Positions 34,085 through 43,204 of a stretch of 64,000 bases of DNA are shown piece by piece (the stretch's first letter is position 1; every line of letters starts with the position of its first letter). The stretch covers positions 1,525,716 through 1,589,715 of the forward strand of contig NZ_LN929908.1 of the NCBI RefSeq assembly GCF_001494595.1. Reading direction: 5' to 3'. A program made the translations under genes and the position numbers. Below the pieces are notes generated by a model. The model ran no database searches and had not been told where the DNA came from. It was given only the letters and a program-made list of their open reading frames with translations. The stretch is from Mycobacterium sp. M26 (GTDB lineage Bacteria; Actinomycetota; Actinomycetes; Mycobacteriales; Mycobacteriaceae).

Positions 34085-34782
34085 GCGGCCTGCGCCTTCT
34101 GCTGGGCCGTGATGCCGCGCAGCAGGACGTAGGTCGTGGTGAACATCCAGACCGTCAGCGCCGCACCGGGGATGTAGAACGCGAACACCCCGGCCCAGGC
34201 CAGCGGTCCGTCGTTGAACACCACCACCACACACCCCGGCAGCGACAGCAGCGCCACCCACAGGTTCAGGTAGCCGTACCACCGCGGGAAGGTCTGGGGC
34301 TCGGTCTTGTCGATGAACGCCGTGATGGCCAGCACGATGTTCTGCATGATGATCGTGCCGACGATGCCGATGAACATCAGCCAGAACACGTCGTTGAGCG
34401 CGAGGGTGACCTCCGGCGGCCGGGTGTCGGGCCGGAAGGCCGCGGCGGCCATGATCAGGAACGGGAACAGCAGCGCGGGAACGAAGATCGCCGCGGCGAA
34501 CAGCTGGGTGACCGTGAGCATGCCCCAGTGGCCCTCGACGCGGCGGATCCGCAGCACGATGGTGGCCAGGAACGGCAGCGCGATCACCGAGGTCAGCAGG
34601 CAGCCCGCGACGCCGATCCGGATCCAGATCTTGTGGTCGATGTAGAAGTCGGCGACCGTCTCGGCAGACCAGACCGGTGACATCGGCGGGAACATCCGCG
34701 CGATACCCGACATGGACGTTCCATAGAGGATCAGCATGACTGTCCCGGACCAGGCACCGATGCGCTGCAACGTCAGTTCCAC
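34081..34782 (-). CDS. Multi-pass membrane protein of unknown function
   Basis: A 233-aa protein with about six predicted membrane helices (for example GVAGCLLTSVIALPFLATIVL, LFAAAIFVPALLFPFLIMAA). No catalytic motif is recognised. It is the first gene of a coupled three-gene unit with the oxidase subunit III- and IV-like genes, so it may help the same complex. GTG at 34782 (VELTLQRIGAWSG) was chosen over an ATG 7 codons upstream. Adjacent acidic and aromatic loops (MFPPMSPVWSAETVADFYIDH) face outside in the predicted topology. Confidence 0.65.
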   Translation of the reverse strand: MELTLQRIGAWSGTVMLILYGTSMSGIARMFPPMSPVWSAETVADFYIDHKIWIRIGVAGCLLTSVIALPFLATIVLRIRRVEGHWGMLTVTQLFAAAIFVPALLFPFLIMAAAAFRPDTRPPEVTLALNDVFWLMFIGIVGTIIMQNIVLAITAFIDKTEPQTFPRWYGYLNLWVALLSLPGCVVVVFNDGPLAWAGVFAFYIPGAALTVWMFTTTYVLLRGITAQQKAQAA

Positions 34783-34832
34783 GCCGCAGACCTTACTGCG
34801 CAATCAGCTGTGTTTTGTCAAAATTGTCAAAA

Positions 34833-36746
34833 CTAGGCGAGGTGCTCCGGGTGCAGCATCTCCGCGTAGCGCAGCTGCTCAGGAATCCCGAACCCGTCGA
34901 CGAGGGCTTCGGCGTAGGGCCGCAGCGCCCGGCAGCGTTCGTTGATGCCCCGGGTGACGGCCTTGGCCCGCTCGGTGGACAGATACCGGTGCTCGATGAA
35001 CCAGGCCTTGTCCGCGTCGATCACCGACAGTGCGTACAGGTCGCAGACCATGCCCAGCACCCGGCGCGCCTCGGCGTCCTCACAGGCGTCGATACCGGCG
35101 ACGAATGCCTCGAGCACGATCCGGTCGATGTGGGCCTGCGCGGTGTGCAGCACGTGATCCTGCACGGCGTTGAACGCGTCGAAGGCCGACATCTCCTTGG
35201 ACTTGCGCTGCAGCCGGCGGGCCACCGAGGACAGCAGGTATTGCTCGCGGTCCTCGAACATGTTGACCTGGGTGCCCCGGTTGAACAGGCTGCCCTCCTC
35301 TTCACTGTCCTGGCGGGTGTCGAGGATGGTCTGCATGATCGTTTCGGCCGCAGTCCTTTTCAGTACCCGGTCACCGGCGAAGTTGGCCGCGAAGCGCACC
35401 CATTCGACCGGGCTCATGCCCTTGATGTCATCGGCGTAGGCGGTCAGCAGTTCCTTGGCGACCAGCTGGGTGAGCACGTGGTTGTCACCCTCGAAGGTGG
35501 TGAACACGTCGGTGTCGGCGCGCAGCGCGATCAGGCGGTTCTCGGCCAGGTAGCCGGCGCCGCCACAGGCTTCCCGGGCCTCCTGGATGGCCGCGCTGGC
35601 GTGCCAGGTGTTGGCGGCCTTGAGCCCGGCGGCCCTGGACTCCAGCTCGCGCTGCTCCTCGGCGTCGGGGTTGTCGGAGGTCTGCAGGTCATGCAGGCGG
35701 GCCACCAGCTCGTTCTGGGCGAACTGCAGCGCATACGAGCGGGCGATCAGCGGGAACAGCCGGCGCTGATGCACCAGGTAGTCCATGATCAGCACCTCGC
35801 CCTCGTCGCCCGGGGCACTGAACTGCCTGCGCTGCAACGCATATCGCACCGCGATGTCCAGTGCCACCCGGGCCGCGGCGGCCGCGCTGCCGCCGACGGT
35901 GACCCGGCCGCGGATCAGGGTGCCCAGCATTGTGAAGAACCGGCGGTTGGGGTTCTCGATCGGCGAGGAGTACGTGCCGTCGGCGGCGACGTCGGCGTAC
36001 TTGTTGAGCAGGTTCTCCCGCGGTACCCGAACGTGGTCGAACATGATCCGGCCGTTGTCGACGCCCGGCAGCCCGCCCTTGTACTGACAGTCCGAGGTGG
36101 TGATGCCGGGCAGGTCGTTACCGTCCTCGTCGCGGATGGGGACGACGAAGCAGTGCACGCCGTGGCCCTCACCGCCCGTGATCAACTGGGCGAAAACAGC
36201 TGCCACCCGGGCGGTTTCGGCCGCACCGCCGATGTAGTCCTTGCGCGACGACGGGGTGGGGGAGTTGATGACGAACTCGCCGGTGCCCGGGTCGTAGGTG
36301 GCCGTGGTCTCGATGGACTGGACATCGCTGCCGTGGCCGGTCTCGGTCATCGCGAAACAGCCGAGCAGGTCGAGGTCGATGATGCGCCGCACGTAGGCCT
36401 GATGATGGCGTTCGGTGCCGAGGTTCTCGATCGCCCCGCCGAACAGCCCCCACTGCACACCGGCCTTGACCATCAGCGACAGGTCCGACATCGCCAGCAT
36501 CTCGATGCGCGTCACCGCCGCACCCACGTCGCCGTTGCCACCGTGCTCCTTGCGGAAGCCGTCCTCGGCGGCGCCGGCGGCGGCCATGATCTTCAGCTGC
36601 TCGGCCACTTTCGCCCGGGCGATGGCGGTGTTCGGTGTGTAGTGCGGCCGGAACACCTCGGTGGAGAGTTCGGCACGGACCCCGTTCTTGACGTCGCGCC
36701 AGCGACCGTCGAGCGCATTACGAAGATGCTCCGCAGTGGTAGTCAT
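34833..36746 (-). CDS. Acyl-CoA oxidase/dehydrogenase family enzyme
   Basis: A 637-aa flavoenzyme of the acyl-CoA oxidase (peroxisomal ACOX-like) group, longer than ordinary acyl-CoA dehydrogenases (about 380 aa). CFAMTETGHGSDVQSIETTA is the FAD/substrate motif, ALQRRQFSAPGDEG and EACGGAGYLAENR follow, and the catalytic base is the Glu in TDVFTTFEGDNHVL. A C-terminal helical domain runs to HPEHLA. ATG at 36746 (MTTTAEHLRNAL) was chosen over an extension lacking family sequence. It likely starts a beta-oxidation cycle; chain-length preference is unknown. Confidence 0.9.
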   Translation of the reverse strand: MTTTAEHLRNALDGRWRDVKNGVRAELSTEVFRPHYTPNTAIARAKVAEQLKIMAAAGAAEDGFRKEHGGNGDVGAAVTRIEMLAMSDLSLMVKAGVQWGLFGGAIENLGTERHHQAYVRRIIDLDLLGCFAMTETGHGSDVQSIETTATYDPGTGEFVINSPTPSSRKDYIGGAAETARVAAVFAQLITGGEGHGVHCFVVPIRDEDGNDLPGITTSDCQYKGGLPGVDNGRIMFDHVRVPRENLLNKYADVAADGTYSSPIENPNRRFFTMLGTLIRGRVTVGGSAAAAARVALDIAVRYALQRRQFSAPGDEGEVLIMDYLVHQRRLFPLIARSYALQFAQNELVARLHDLQTSDNPDAEEQRELESRAAGLKAANTWHASAAIQEAREACGGAGYLAENRLIALRADTDVFTTFEGDNHVLTQLVAKELLTAYADDIKGMSPVEWVRFAANFAGDRVLKRTAAETIMQTILDTRQDSEEEGSLFNRGTQVNMFEDREQYLLSSVARRLQRKSKEMSAFDAFNAVQDHVLHTAQAHIDRIVLEAFVAGIDACEDAEARRVLGMVCDLYALSVIDADKAWFIEHRYLSTERAKAVTRGINERCRALRPYAEALVDGFGIPEQLRYAEMLHPEHLA

Positions 36747-36847
36747 ACGTGAAAGTAGCCCGCTTCTTGTTCGCGCAAACGCTCTTGTGGCAAACACAGG
36801 TAAACCTGAGTCGCAGTGGCGCAGACGGCACGCGTTGAATAGCGGTC

Positions 36848-37582
36848 ATGCCCGATCAGACCGGGGGCACCACGCAGCCTGAGGTTGCCCTTCCACACGA
36901 GATCGACCACTCGCACGCCGATGTCACCGGCGGCTGGCTGCGGGCCGCCACCTTCGGCGCCATGGACGGCCTGGTGAGTAACACCGCGCTGATCGCCGGC
37001 GTGGCCGCGAGCGCCAACGCGCAAACAGTCGTGCTCAGCGGCGTGGCCGGCCTGCTGGCCGGCGCGTTCTCGATGGCGCTGGGTGAGTACACCTCCGTCA
37101 CCACCGCCAACGAGCAACTCGACTCGGAGGTGCGCGCCGAGCGGCTGGCCTTCGAACGCCATCCGCACGCTGAGCAGATCGAACTCGTCGCGATGCTGAT
37201 GGACATGGGGATGACCGAGCCGACGGCCCGCAAGGCCGCCGAGGAGATCCACCTCGACGAGGACAAGGCCGTGCACTTCCACATCTCCCAGGAGCTGGGC
37301 GTGGACCCGCGCGAGAAGCCGTCGGCGATGGTGGCCGCGGTCTCCTCGTTCCTGCTGTTCGCGGTGGGGGCCATCATCCCGCTGCTGCCGTACCTGTTCG
37401 GCGTTGAGGCGCTGTGGCCGGGCTTGATCTGCGGCGGGGTGGGTCTACTGCTGGCCGGTGCCATCGCCGCCAGGTTCACCAAGGGCTCGCTGTGGTTCGG
37501 TGCCGGGCGCCAGCTCGCGTTCGGCGTCGTCGCGATCGCCGCCACCTACACCGTCGGAAAGCTCATCGGCACAGTCGTGTGA
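36848..37582 (+). CDS. VIT1/CCC1-family iron/manganese transporter
   Basis: A 244-aa membrane transporter of Fe2+/Mn2+. The first helix region has GWLRAATFGAMDGLVSNTALIAG, the family signature; GAFSMALGEYTSVTTANEQ follows with conserved acidic residues. The cytoplasmic metal-binding helix region (residues about 95-150) is rich in Glu, Asp and His (HPHAEQIELVAMLMDMGM). Three more helices complete the fold. It is divergent from the acyl-CoA oxidase gene over 101 bp. Probably detoxifies or stores metal; the direction of transport is inferred from the family. Confidence 0.88.
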   Translation: MPDQTGGTTQPEVALPHEIDHSHADVTGGWLRAATFGAMDGLVSNTALIAGVAASANAQTVVLSGVAGLLAGAFSMALGEYTSVTTANEQLDSEVRAERLAFERHPHAEQIELVAMLMDMGMTEPTARKAAEEIHLDEDKAVHFHISQELGVDPREKPSAMVAAVSSFLLFAVGAIIPLLPYLFGVEALWPGLICGGVGLLLAGAIAARFTKGSLWFGAGRQLAFGVVAIAATYTVGKLIGTVV

Positions 37583-37600
37583 CGGTGTGGCGCTAGCGGC

Positions 37601-38476
37601 TCACCGGCATTTGGCGACGACGGCTTCGGCGAACCGTTCGATGGGGGCGCGGTAGCGCTCGACGTCGGTGCCGTTCTCGATCTCGGGGACGGTTACCCAC
37701 GGGGCGCACATCACCGCGGTGATCCCGATGTCCTCGGCCCGCTTGTACAGATCCGGGGTGGGGCGTTCCAGCAGCGCCACCATGATGTCGAAAGGTTCAT
37801 CGGCGCGGCCGAATTCGCGGCGCAGCGCGGTCAGCTTCTCGACGTAGGCCACCGCGCCGTCCCAGCTGTAGGCCGTGCCGATCCAGCCGTCACACAGACC
37901 CGCCGCCCGGCGCAATGCCGCATCGGACTCGCCGCCGCACCAGATCGGAACCGGCTGCGGGGGATGGGGTTCGATCATCATCTCGGGAACCTGGTAGTAG
38001 GTCCCCTCCCAGGACACCCAGCCGCCCTGCCACAGCGCCCGCAGCGCCGGGATCATCTCGTTCAGCCGCTTGCCGCGGTTGGCGAACTCCTGGCCGAGAA
38101 GCTCGTATTCCTCACGCATCCAACCGATTCCGACGCCGAGCGACACTCGGCCGTCGGACAGCGAGGCGGCGGTGGCGACCTGCTTGGCCACCTCCACCAG
38201 CGGGCGTGCGGGTGCGACATACACCGCGTTGGAGAACCGCAGCCGGGTGGTCACCGCGGCCATCGCGCCGATCAGAACCCAGCTGTCCGGCCACGGCGTC
38301 TCCGGGGCCCAGCCGGGTTCACCGCTGGGCGATGGATACGGCGAGCGCAGCTCTCGCGGATAGATCAGGTGGTCGGCGGTGATCATGCCGTCGTAACCGG
38401 CCTCGTCGACCATGCGGGCCACCGCAGGGCCCTCGGCCGGTCGCTTCATGAACGGGGTGCCGCACCAGAACTGCAT
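37601..38476 (-). CDS. LLM-class F420-dependent oxidoreductase
   Basis: A 291-aa luciferase-like monooxygenase-family protein. The TIM barrel begins MQFWCGTPFMKRPAEG, followed by YDGMITADHLIYPRE, and VSLGVGIGWMREEYELLG is the usual cofactor-phosphate region. Mycobacteria make many such enzymes that use F420 rather than flavin; that use here is inferred from genus and family. ATG at 38476 is well placed. It is encoded downstream of the MFS transporter on the same strand, but a 33-bp gap and no coupling make an operon uncertain. Substrate unknown. Confidence 0.83.
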   Translation of the reverse strand: MQFWCGTPFMKRPAEGPAVARMVDEAGYDGMITADHLIYPRELRSPYPSPSGEPGWAPETPWPDSWVLIGAMAAVTTRLRFSNAVYVAPARPLVEVAKQVATAASLSDGRVSLGVGIGWMREEYELLGQEFANRGKRLNEMIPALRALWQGGWVSWEGTYYQVPEMMIEPHPPQPVPIWCGGESDAALRRAAGLCDGWIGTAYSWDGAVAYVEKLTALRREFGRADEPFDIMVALLERPTPDLYKRAEDIGITAVMCAPWVTVPEIENGTDVERYRAPIERFAEAVVAKCR

Positions 38477-38509
38477 CGTTCTCCTCGGGTCCGGCCCCGC
38501 CGCGGCCGG

Positions 38510-39721
38510 TCAGCTGTCGCTGCCGACCGTCACCGCCGTGGCCTGATCGGTGATCTCCTCGAGCTCATCCTCCTCGAAGTCCACACCGCTCAGATGCCGA
38601 CTCGTCATTCCCAGCACGCCAGCGCCGAGCAGCACCGCAGCCGCGCCCACCCAGAACGGGAGATGCGCGCCGTACCGCTCACCGAGCACACCGGCCAGCC
38701 ACGGCGCCGCCGCCGCGCCACCGAAGCGCACGAAGCTGTAGGCCGCCGACGCCACGCCCCTTTCCACCGGTGCCGCCTTCATGACGGTCTCGGTGATCAG
38801 CGTGTTGTTGACGCCGATGAACAGACCCGCCACCACCACGCAGGCGGCCAGCACGGCCTTGTGGTCGGTGCCCAGCGCCATCACCACCAGTACGGCCGAC
38901 ATGCACAGCAGGTTGACCAGCAGCGTGGGGACGGTGCCGAAACGTGCCTGCAGCCGGGGTGCCACCACCACCGAGGTGAAGGCCAGCGCCAGGCCCCAGC
39001 CGAAGAAGATCAGCCCGATCTGGTGGGCGCTCATGTCCAGCGGGAACGGGGTGAACGCCAGCAGCGTGAAGAAGCCGAAGTTGTACAGCAGCGCGGTGAT
39101 CGCGACCCCGAGCAGGCCCCGGTGGCGCAGCGCGCGGAACGGGTCGGCCAGCGTGGTGGCCCGCTGCGGGCGCGGGGTTTCCGGCAGCAACACCGCGGTG
39201 ACCACCAGGGCGACGGCCATCAGCACCGAGACCCCGAAGAACGGCCCGCGCCACGAGATCGAGCCGAGCACCCCGCCGACCAGCGGGCCGACGGCGATGC
39301 CCAGGCCCAGCGCGGCCTCGTAGAGGATGATCGCCTGCGCCACCGAACCGCGCGCCGAGCTGACGATGGTGGCCAGCGCGGTCGCGATGAACAGCGCGTT
39401 ACCCAAGCCCCACAGGGCCCGCCAGCCGACGATGCCCATTACGGTGTCCGACATCCCGGCCAGGCCGGCGCCGGCAATGATGATGACGAGGCCGAGCAGC
39501 AGCGTGCGCTTGGGGCCGATGCGGCTCGACACCACTCCGGTGATGAGCATGGCCACTCCCATGACGGCCATGTAGCTGGTGAACAGCAGCGACACCTGGG
39601 ACGGTGTGGCATTGAGGTTGTCGGCGATCGGTTTGAGGATCGGGTCGACGAGTCCGATGCCCATGAAAGCGACGACGGACGCGAAAGCAACGGCCCAAAC
39701 AGCTTTGGGTTGGCGCCACAT
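38510..39721 (-). CDS. MFS transporter (drug efflux type)
   Basis: A 403-aa major facilitator with about 12 helices. After helix 2 comes the loop motif A form GVVSSRIGPKRTLLLGL, and motif C-like GLGIAVGPLVGGVLGS marks the antiporter (DHA1/DHA2) type, so it is likely a proton-driven exporter. ATG at 39721. It lies 37 bp downstream of a MarR regulator on the same strand, a common regulator-pump pairing; substrate not determinable. The C-terminal tail is acidic (DFEEDELEEITDQ). Confidence 0.87.
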   Translation of the reverse strand: MWRQPKAVWAVAFASVVAFMGIGLVDPILKPIADNLNATPSQVSLLFTSYMAVMGVAMLITGVVSSRIGPKRTLLLGLVIIIAGAGLAGMSDTVMGIVGWRALWGLGNALFIATALATIVSSARGSVAQAIILYEAALGLGIAVGPLVGGVLGSISWRGPFFGVSVLMAVALVVTAVLLPETPRPQRATTLADPFRALRHRGLLGVAITALLYNFGFFTLLAFTPFPLDMSAHQIGLIFFGWGLALAFTSVVVAPRLQARFGTVPTLLVNLLCMSAVLVVMALGTDHKAVLAACVVVAGLFIGVNNTLITETVMKAAPVERGVASAAYSFVRFGGAAAAPWLAGVLGERYGAHLPFWVGAAAVLLGAGVLGMTSRHLSGVDFEEDELEEITDQATAVTVGSDS

Positions 39722-39758
39722 GTGTGGCCCCTCCTAACTTCTGTTGTGCGGTCAGTGA

Positions 39759-40208
39759 CTATTGGGGAGAGGTGTCGAGATCGCCGAGGAGGCGGTGCAG
39801 GGCACCGACGGCGTCCGACAGAATGGCGCGGTCCTCCGCGGAGAGCCGATCGATCCGCGGGTCGATCACCGCGGCGCGATCCGCACGGACCTGTGCCAGC
39901 ACCCGCTGACCTTCGGCCGTGATGCGGATCCGCACGGCACGGGCGTCGTCCGGATCGGGGGTGCGGGCCACCAATCCCGCGTCCTCGAGTCGGCGCACCT
40001 GGGTGGTCATCGTCGGCTGCGAGCAGTGGTCGAGTTCGGCCAGATCCGAGATCCGCGCCTCGCCCTGGTCGTCGATCGTGCTGAGCAGCCGGGCCTGCGC
40101 CCAGGGCAGCGGTAGCCGGATGCGCTGGGTGGCCAGCCGGTTCAGTTTGGCGACGACGCTGAGCAGTTCGGAACCCAGGCCAGTGGTCTGTGGGGGCGTC
40201 GAACTCAT
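39759..40208 (-). CDS. MarR-family transcriptional regulator
   Basis: A 149-aa winged-helix regulator. The DNA-binding part reads LPWAQARLLSTIDDQGEARI, SDLAELDHCSQPTMTTQVRR and LEDAGLVARTPDPDDARAVR, with the MarR wing. ATG at 40208 is preceded by GGAGAG. An AT-rich palindrome lies just upstream. It corresponds to the MarR gene divergent from the ECF transporter in M. tuberculosis (Rv2327, from memory). Being upstream of the MFS gene on the same strand, it probably controls that pump and itself. Confidence 0.87.
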   Translation of the reverse strand: MSSTPPQTTGLGSELLSVVAKLNRLATQRIRLPLPWAQARLLSTIDDQGEARISDLAELDHCSQPTMTTQVRRLEDAGLVARTPDPDDARAVRIRITAEGQRVLAQVRADRAAVIDPRIDRLSAEDRAILSDAVGALHRLLGDLDTSPQ

Positions 40209-40220
40209 CTCTCCATATTT

Positions 40221-40237
40221 ACATAGATTTACTATGT
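40221..40237. promoter_or_regulatory. Candidate MarR operator
   Basis: ACATAG-ATTTA-CTATGT is a perfect 6+6 inverted repeat in an AT-rich patch, 13 bp before the marR start and overlapping its likely -10. The divergent ECF gene starts 82 bp away, so both could be affected. Confidence 0.6.
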
Positions 40238-40319
40238 TAAGCGAACCCGGTAAGGGGTGGCTTTCCTCACAGGGGCCTCGGATCGGCGACCAGGACGTCC
40301 CGACTGGCAGAATCGTGAG

Positions 40320-42389
40320 ATGACCGCGACGCGACCGGGAGCGCTTGAGCACTCTCCCGACTCCCCGTCGCAGGCCCCCGTCAGCCGATCGATGACGCCA
40401 ATCGAGATGGCGCACGCCTCGGTGATGGCCGCCCTCGCTGCAGCGTTGTCCATCCTGTCGGTGGTGATCCCGTTCGCCGGCGGGCTGTCGCTGCTGGTGA
40501 CCGTGCCAATGGGGCTGCTCGGCTACCGCTATCGGCTGCGGGTCCTGGTCGCGGCCACCTTCGCCGGCAGCATCATCGCGTTCCTGATCGGCGGGATCGC
40601 CGGATTCATGGTGGTGCTCAACTGCGCGTACGTGGGCGGGCTGACCGGCATCATTAAGCGCCGCAAGCGCGGGACACCCACGGTGATCGCGGTGTCGGTG
40701 GTGGCCGGGGTGATCTCCGGGCTGTTCATCATCGCCGCCCTCACCGTGCTGGTCCGGCTGCGCACCCTGACCTTCGACGCGATGACCGCCAACGTCGACG
40801 GGGTGGTGTCGGTGATGTCGCGGTTCGAGCCGTTCCGGCCCGCCGCGCAGGACTTCAAGGCGTTCTTCAGCACCGCGCTGCAGTACTGGCCGCTGATCAT
40901 CATGGTTTACGCGATCTTCTCGATCATGGTCGTCACGCTGGTCGGGTGGTGGGCGCTGTCCCGGGTGCTCGAGCGGCTGCGCGGCATCCCCGACGTGCAC
41001 AAGCTGGACGTCCCCGCCGAGACGGGCCCGGTCGCGCCGGTGCCGGTGCGGCTGGCCGACGCCCGCTTCCGCTACCCGGGTGCCGACCATGACGCGCTGC
41101 GGCCCCTGTCGATGACGGTCGAGGCTGGGGAGCACGTCGCGATCACCGGGGCCAACGGGTCGGGCAAGACCACCCTGATGCTGCTGCTGTCCGGACGGCA
41201 GCCGACGTCGGGCACCCTCGAGCGTCCCGGCTCGGTCGGGCTCGGGCAGGTCGGTGGGACGGCGATCATCCTGCAACACCCCGAGAGCCAGGTGCTGGGC
41301 ACAAGGGTCGCCGACGACGTGGTGTGGGGTCTGCCGCCGGGAACGCAGACCGATGTGGCCACCCTGCTCGACGAGGTCGGCCTCACCGGGATGGAGGAGC
41401 GCGACACCGGTGGGCTGTCCGGCGGTGAGTTGCAGCGGCTGGCCGTCGCGGCGGCTCTGGCCCGGCAACCCTCGATGCTCATCGCCGACGAGATCACCAG
41501 CATGGTGGACCAACGCGGGCGCGAGGGTCTGCTCACCGTGCTGTCCGGGCTGACCGAACGGCACCGGATGGCCCTGGTGCAGATCACCCACTACGCCAAC
41601 GAGGCCGACACCGCCGACCGGATCGTCAACCTCAGCGAGTCGCTGGACAACATGACCATGGTCGACAGTGCGGACGCACCGACCACCACCGCCTCGGCGC
41701 ACGTGCCGCGCGGCGGTGCTCCGGTGCTGGAGTTGCAGGGCGTCGGGCACGAATACGCCAGCGGCACACCGTGGGCCAAGCCCGCGCTGCGCGACGTGAA
41801 CTTCACCGTCCGCGAGGGCGAGGGCCTGCTCATCCACGGCGGCAACGGATCCGGGAAGTCGACGCTGGCCTGGATCATGGCGGGGCTGATCACCCCGACC
41901 ACCGGCTCCTGCCTGGTGCGCGGCCGGCCCGCTGACGAACACGTCGGGGAGGTGGCGATCGCGTTCCAGGCGGCCCGCCTGCAGTTGATGCGGGCGCGCG
42001 TCGACCTGGAAGTGGCGTCGGCAGCGGGCTTTTCGCCCGATGACAAGGCCCGGGTAGCCGAGGCGCTGGCGACCGTCGGACTGGACGCCTCACTGGCGCG
42101 CCGGCGCATCGACCAGTTGTCGGGTGGTCAGATGCGGCGCGTCGTGCTGGCCGGTTTGCTGGCCCGCTCGCCGCAGGCGCTGATCCTCGACGAACCGCTG
42201 GCCGGTCTGGACGCCGGCGCTCAGCGCGGGCTGCTGCGCCTGCTGACCGATCTGCGCCGCAACACCGGGTTGACCGTCGTGGTGATCTCGCACGATTTCG
42301 TCGGACTCGAGGAGCTGTGCCCGCAGACACTGCATCTCGACGACGGGGTGCTGGCCGCGGCCCCGACGGCGGCAGGAGGGATGGCATGA
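40320..42389 (+). CDS. ECF transporter: fused S-component and two ATPases
   Basis: A 689-aa fusion protein. Residues about 20-215 are a DUF2232-like membrane S component with five to six helices ([43 protein letters not shown]). Two ABC ATPase domains follow: the first at about 240-460 (Walker [11 protein letters not shown], signature [16 protein letters not shown]), the second at about 480-680 (Walker [11 protein letters not shown], signature [16 protein letters not shown], Walker [13 protein letters not shown]). All of EcfS, EcfA1 and EcfA2 are in one chain. ATG at 40320. It overlaps the EcfT gene by ATGA. Substrate, probably a vitamin or metal, is unknown. Confidence 0.9.
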   Translation: MTATRPGALEHSPDSPSQAPVSRSMTPIEMAHASVMAALAAALSILSVVIPFAGGLSLLVTVPMGLLGYRYRLRVLVAATFAGSIIAFLIGGIAGFMVVLNCAYVGGLTGIIKRRKRGTPTVIAVSVVAGVISGLFIIAALTVLVRLRTLTFDAMTANVDGVVSVMSRFEPFRPAAQDFKAFFSTALQYWPLIIMVYAIFSIMVVTLVGWWALSRVLERLRGIPDVHKLDVPAETGPVAPVPVRLADARFRYPGADHDALRPLSMTVEAGEHVAITGANGSGKTTLMLLLSGRQPTSGTLERPGSVGLGQVGGTAIILQHPESQVLGTRVADDVVWGLPPGTQTDVATLLDEVGLTGMEERDTGGLSGGELQRLAVAAALARQPSMLIADEITSMVDQRGREGLLTVLSGLTERHRMALVQITHYANEADTADRIVNLSESLDNMTMVDSADAPTTTASAHVPRGGAPVLELQGVGHEYASGTPWAKPALRDVNFTVREGEGLLIHGGNGSGKSTLAWIMAGLITPTTGSCLVRGRPADEHVGEVAIAFQAARLQLMRARVDLEVASAAGFSPDDKARVAEALATVGLDASLARRRIDQLSGGQMRRVVLAGLLARSPQALILDEPLAGLDAGAQRGLLRLLTDLRRNTGLTVVVISHDFVGLEELCPQTLHLDDGVLAAAPTAAGGMA

Positions 42390-43204
42390 CGTCCACCCGC
42401 CAGCGCCGGCCTGTGGTCCTGCTGCGCCCGACGCCGGGCACCTCGACTATCCACGAACTGTGGGCCGGCACCAAGATCCTGATCGTACTGGCGCTCTCAG
42501 CGCTGCTCGCGTTCTATCCGGGCTGGGTGCCGATCGCGTTGGTCACCGTCCTGGTCGGCGTCGCGCTGTGGCTGGCGCGTGTCACCTGGGGTGTGGTGCC
42601 GACCATCCCGAAGTGGTTGTGGCTGTTGATCTTCCTGGGCGGTGTCACCGCAGCGCTAGCGGGTGGCAGCCCGGAGATCCACCTCGGACCGCTCACGATC
42701 GGCCTGCACGGCCTGCTGAACTTCCTGCGCCTGACCGCGGTGTCCTTCCTGCTGATCGCCCTGGCCGGCCTGGTGTCGTGGACGACGAATGTCGCCGACG
42801 TCGCTCCGGCCGTGGCGAAACTGGGCCGTCCGTTCAAGGTCTTCCGCATCCCGGTCGATGACTGGGCGGTCGCACTGTCGTTGGCGCTGCGGGCTTTTCC
42901 GATGCTGCTCGACGAGTTCCGGATGATGTATGCCGCCCGGCGGCTGCGCCCCGCCCCGGTGCTGACGTCGCGGCGGGCCCGCCGCCGGCGCTGGGCCATC
43001 GAGATCGTCGACCTGCTGGCGGCCGGTATCACGGTGACGCTGCGCCGGGCCGACGAGATGGGCGACGCCATCACCGCCCGCGGCGGCACCGGTCAGATCG
43101 CGGCCGCCCCCTCGGGTCCGCGCCGCGCCGACTGGGTGGCCCTGGCGGTCACCGCCACGGTGTGTGTGCTGTCGATCGTCCTGGAACTGACCGTCTTCGG
43201 CTAG
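42386..43204 (+). CDS. ECF transporter T component (CbiQ/EcfT-like)
   Basis: A 272-aa membrane coupling subunit. N-terminal helices ([36 protein letters not shown]) are followed by a cytoplasmic region with [23 protein letters not shown], which has the first Ala-Arg-type coupling motif, and [17 protein letters not shown], the second (A-R-G). These bind the ATPase pair of the fused upstream protein. ATG at 42386 overlaps its stop (ATGA), so the two genes make one transporter. The stop shares a CTAG with the convergent uspC stop. Confidence 0.9.
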   Translation: MTSTRQRRPVVLLRPTPGTSTIHELWAGTKILIVLALSALLAFYPGWVPIALVTVLVGVALWLARVTWGVVPTIPKWLWLLIFLGGVTAALAGGSPEIHLGPLTIGLHGLLNFLRLTAVSFLLIALAGLVSWTTNVADVAPAVAKLGRPFKVFRIPVDDWAVALSLALRAFPMLLDEFRMMYAARRLRPAPVLTSRRARRRRWAIEIVDLLAAGITVTLRRADEMGDAITARGGTGQIAAAPSGPRRADWVALAVTATVCVLSIVLELTVFG

